Assembly (NCBI GenBank): GCA_002409525.1
Contig: DHNM01000040.1
Location: 97,229-121,232, forward strand
DNA from: Eubacterium sp. UBA5416
GTDB lineage: Bacteria; Bacillota; Clostridia; Lachnospirales; Lachnospiraceae
Reading direction: 5' to 3'
DNA: 24,004 nucleotides
A program made the translations under genes and the position numbers. Positions 21,830 through 24,004 of this stretch are shown piece after piece. The notes beneath the pieces were generated by a model that saw only the letters and a list, made by a program, of their open reading frames with translations, had not been told where the DNA came from and searched no databases. How positions within the stretch are numbered: position 1 is the stretch's first letter; each line of letters opens with the position of its first letter.

Positions 21830-21867
21830 AGAAAAATGCAGTCCCTTGACGGACTGCATTTTTCTCT
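21828..21867. terminator. Bidirectional terminator, 17-bp perfect stem
   Basis: AGAGAAAAATGCAGTCC (21828-21844) pairs perfectly with 21851-21867 around a CTTGAC loop. It has A/T runs inside both arms and overlaps the TetR stop codon. The AttH-like gene on the other strand stops only three bases away. Confidence 0.87.
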
Positions 21868-21870
21868 GCA

Positions 21871-22959
21871 TTATTTAAATTCATCTGGATTTCCGAAATA
21901 CATACTTTCCCACATAGCATTTCCCTTATGACTTTCAACTACCTGTTCTTTATCAAAGATCTCGAGTGTCACAGAACCTGCAAATCTTAAATAAGCCGGA
22001 TCCATTCCCTGCTTTATGGCTGCTTCCTTCTGTTCCGATGATAATGTATCCAGCATACTGACTTGCAGGATCACATTTTCTACTTCGTAAGATATCCGAT
22101 ATTTTTTATCTCCGTCCTCATAAAGATATGAGATGTTTTTTGCAATTGGCTTGTGAGTCACTTCATCTATGAATTCGTTTGCAGACGTAAAGGTGACTTT
22201 TGAACTGTCATCCGCAATAATGCTATTGCCATCAGCTAACATGAACATGATAAAATCCTGATAGCCAAATTCTTTTGGTGCATAATTGACAGCATTGATA
22301 AAAGTAAAACCATCAACCTCGGCACGACCCCAATATCCATGATGTTTCAACTCGACCAGATTTCGATTTCCCCAGTTATGGTCATGATAGCCATATCCAT
22401 GACAGGTTTTGGTGTTCCCTGCCTGGGTAATATTAGCTGTCACTTCGCCTTTTGGAACGGCTACCAGCCATCCATATTCATCTTTTTCTTCCGGTCCGTA
22501 CAATATCATGCCCGCACCCGGTCTCCATGAAGGAATCATCCGTTTTAGCTCAATGTCCGCCACCACATCATCAATCTCGATATGGATCGTATAATTTTTC
22601 AGGTCGCCTTTAAATTCATTGTTTCCCGTTTGTACATCACACTGATCCTTTGCAGCGCTGAAGTTCTCCTGTGTTCCACGGAACATTTTTGATATTTTAC
22701 TTCCATCTTTTCCATTATAGTCCATGGATACCATAGGGGAGAGCGGAAGAAAACTGGAGGTAAAAGGCTTTGTGTGAAATGTAATGACAAGATTTGAACC
22801 GTCGTCCATATTCGCGTCAAAATACCACCACTCATAATTTCCGGGATTGCCATCTGTATGAATGCCATCCTCACGTTTTTCAATCAAATTATCTTTTACA
22901 CCATACTTTTTATAATGCTCCGGTGTAGATGCTATTTTTACTAAATCATGCTTTGCCAT
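21871..22959 (-). CDS. CrtC/AttH-type lipocalin-like protein, paralogue B
   Basis: A 362-residue protein with the full CrtC/AttH motif set: YEWWYFDA near 45-52, WRPGAGM near 149-155, GYHDHNWGN near 190-198 and YWGRAEV just after. It is closer to paralogue C than to A, including the N-terminal form S-x-E-x-Y-K-K-x-G. The ATG at 22959 follows AAAGGAG; a longer frame to 23061 passes through the promoter and is rejected. There is no signal peptide, so it is likely cytoplasmic. Likely chemistry for the fold is hydration, isomerisation or cyclisation of a hydrophobic compound. It lies between the old yellow enzyme/TetR module and the divergent paralogue C. Confidence 0.83.
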   Translation of the reverse strand: MAKHDLVKIASTPEHYKKYGVKDNLIEKREDGIHTDGNPGNYEWWYFDANMDDGSNLVITFHTKPFTSSFLPLSPMVSMDYNGKDGSKISKMFRGTQENFSAAKDQCDVQTGNNEFKGDLKNYTIHIEIDDVVADIELKRMIPSWRPGAGMILYGPEEKDEYGWLVAVPKGEVTANITQAGNTKTCHGYGYHDHNWGNRNLVELKHHGYWGRAEVDGFTFINAVNYAPKEFGYQDFIMFMLADGNSIIADDSSKVTFTSANEFIDEVTHKPIAKNISYLYEDGDKKYRISYEVENVILQVSMLDTLSSEQKEAAIKQGMDPAYLRFAGSVTLEIFDKEQVVESHKGNAMWESMYFGNPDEFK

Positions 22960-23003
22960 ATAACTACTCCTTTCAAAAATATTGTTCTCTGATGTTAATA
23001 ATT

Positions 23004-23032
23004 CTATCCTTAACATTACATATGTCAACCTT
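23004..23032 (-). promoter_or_regulatory. Promoter of paralogue B with shared 17-base element
   Basis: Read on the minus strand: AAGGTTGACATATGTAA (23032-23016). It contains the -35 TTGACA, followed after 16 bases by a TAGAAT -10. The 17-base element matches AAGGTTGACATTTGTAA at 21195-21211 at 16 of 17 positions. Confidence 0.6.
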
Positions 23033-23042
23033 TTAAGCTTAA

Positions 23043-23100
23043 CACTGACACTTTCAGGCAAATGTAAAATAAATGTTGTGGGCCTAAAATAGTGACAGTG
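23043..23100. promoter_or_regulatory. Imperfect inverted repeat in the B/C intergenic region
   Basis: CACTGACACT (23043-23052) and AGTGACAGTG (23091-23100) are complementary at 9 of 10 positions, 38 bases apart. They lie in the 311-base gap between the divergent AttH-like genes, which otherwise holds only the two promoters. Possible operator; inference. Confidence 0.3.
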
Positions 23101-23137
23101 ACATCATAGCGAATTTGTAAGAGTTGTCAGAATAGCA

Positions 23138-23173
23138 TTGACTTAGGTAAAACTTTCTAATATATTATTAGAA
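23138..23173 (+). promoter_or_regulatory. Promoter of paralogue C with operator-like inverted repeat
   Basis: TTGACT (23138-23143), a 17-base spacer and TATATT (23161-23166). A perfect inverted repeat TTCTAAT (23155-23161) / ATTAGAA (23167-23173), with a five-base centre, covers the -10, as expected for a repressor site. Confidence 0.65.
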
Positions 23174-23270
23174 GAAAGCAATTATGTATGTCAGTTTAAT
23201 TTAAAACTAAATGGATTATAGGATAATATAGTCCGCATTGATGAATGCATAAAGAAGGAGGATCATAGAT

Positions 23271-24004
23271 ATGGCAAATCAAATTGCACACCTTGCGGTA
23301 AGCAGTGAAGAGTACCGCAAATTAGGATTGAAAAAAAAGGTAATTCAACAGTTTGAAGATGGAATAAGAACAACCGGGAAAAAAGGAGAATTCGAATGGT
23401 GGTATTATGATGCCAAGATGAATGATGGGTCCACACTGGTTCTCACCTTCTTCTTAAACAATGCGACAGACACAAGTGGCGGATTTCATCCAAGTGTAAA
23501 AATCGAACTCACCAGAGCAGATGGAACGGAAGTTAGTGACAGAGTATTTGTTGATGAGAATGACTGCGAATTTTCAAAAACGAGATGCAATGTAAAAATT
23601 GGGGAAAATGTGTTTGAAGGTGATTTGAAAACTTATCATATCCTGGTAAAAACAGACAAAATTGAAGCAGATATTTCCCTAGAGGGAAATGTAGCTGCCT
23701 GGCGCTCAGCGACTGGACATATTTACTTTGGAGATGATAAATATTTTGCCTGGTTTCCATCAGTACCCGAAGGAATCACAAGGGCCTCGATCAAAGTGGA
23801 TGGGAAAGTAGAAAAGTATGAAGGAACCGGCTACCATGATCATAATTGGGGAAATGCACCGATGATGGATGTACTTCACCATTGGTATTGGGGAAGAGCT
23901 AAAATCGGGCCATACACGGTAATCAGTTGTTACATCACAAGTACGAAAAAGTACGGATATACTCATCTTCCGATTTTTATGCTTGCAAATGGAGAAAAAT
24001 TGAT
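23271..24004 (+). CDS. CrtC/AttH-type lipocalin-like protein, paralogue C (runs off the window)
   Basis: The frame is open from the ATG at 23271 to the window end, giving 244 residues without a stop; the C-terminal third is missing because of the window edge. Motifs are FEWWYYDA (about 41-48), WRSATGH (144-150), GYHDHNWGN (185-193) and HWYWGRAKI (201-209). The WRPGAG motif of A and B is changed to WRSATG, so part of the pocket differs. An AAGGAGG site lies eight bases before the ATG. It is transcribed divergently from paralogue B, with its own promoter and operator-like repeat. The family role is hydration, isomerisation or cyclisation; the substrate is unknown. Confidence 0.85.
   Translation, partial: MANQIAHLAVSSEEYRKLGLKKKVIQQFEDGIRTTGKKGEFEWWYYDAKMNDGSTLVLTFFLNNATDTSGGFHPSVKIELTRADGTEVSDRVFVDENDCEFSKTRCNVKIGENVFEGDLKTYHILVKTDKIEADISLEGNVAAWRSATGHIYFGDDKYFAWFPSVPEGITRASIKVDGKVEKYEGTGYHDHNWGNAPMMDVLHHWYWGRAKIGPYTVISCYITSTKKYGYTHLPIFMLANGEKL

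Noticed and set aside
22960..23061. N-terminal extension of AttH paralogue B
   Set aside because: It crosses the TTGACA/TAGAAT promoter, and the N-terminus from 22959 aligns with paralogue C.

Overview
The window looks like chromosome from a low-to-middle-GC anaerobic Firmicute, most likely a gut Lachnospiraceae-type Clostridium relative. This rests on strong AGGAGG-type ribosome sites, consensus sigma-A promoters, frequent TTG starts, an AAA-ATPase/PD-(D/E)XK gene typical of that group, and a BaiCD/enoate-reductase-type flavoenzyme. The assignment is inference from gene content; there is no rRNA or tRNA in the window.

Layout. (1) 1-1990: a 55-base interrupted palindrome, then an AAA-ATPase/PD-(D/E)XK gene on the minus strand flanked by imperfect repeats. 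(2) 8399 down to 1992: seven tightly packed minus-strand genes that read as one operon. In order they are a VTC-type polyphosphate polymerase domain protein, a DUF4956 membrane protein, a large Cthe_2159-like lipoprotein, an Asp/Thr-repeat lipoprotein, a GT2-GtrA glycosyltransferase, a membrane-anchored NAGPA-type phosphodiester glycosidase and a small four-helix membrane protein. It diverges from an OmpR-type response regulator and histidine kinase (8616-10551), the likely controllers of a cell-surface phosphate/glycan system. (3) 10546-24004: by eye more A+T-rich, and built of small divergent modules. Four of them pair an enzyme unit with its own TetR-type regulator.

The third region is the most interesting part. 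It holds two paralogues of a poorly described protein family with a possible DAPG-hydrolase (PhlG/phloretin hydrolase)-like metal site, three CrtC/AttH-type lipocalin-like proteins (the last runs off the window), an alpha/beta hydrolase with Cys in place of the nucleophilic Ser, an FAD/NAD(P)H reductase, a flavodoxin, a flavin reductase, and a 683-residue old-yellow-enzyme reductase with a [4Fe-4S] site. The best reading is an inducible pathway that takes up electrons and reduces, hydrates or cyclises, and cleaves a plant polyphenol-, polyketide- or terpenoid-like compound. The substrate is unknown. Shared promoter and operator elements, above all AAGGTTGACAT(A/T)TGTAA in front of both the old yellow enzyme and one AttH gene, suggest that the modules are co-regulated.

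I found no CRISPR array, tRNA, rRNA, transposase or phage gene. Two small leftovers were seen: a probable frameshifted small gene (17977-18200) and a 23-codon CxxC reading frame with its own ribosome site and terminator (18918-18989).
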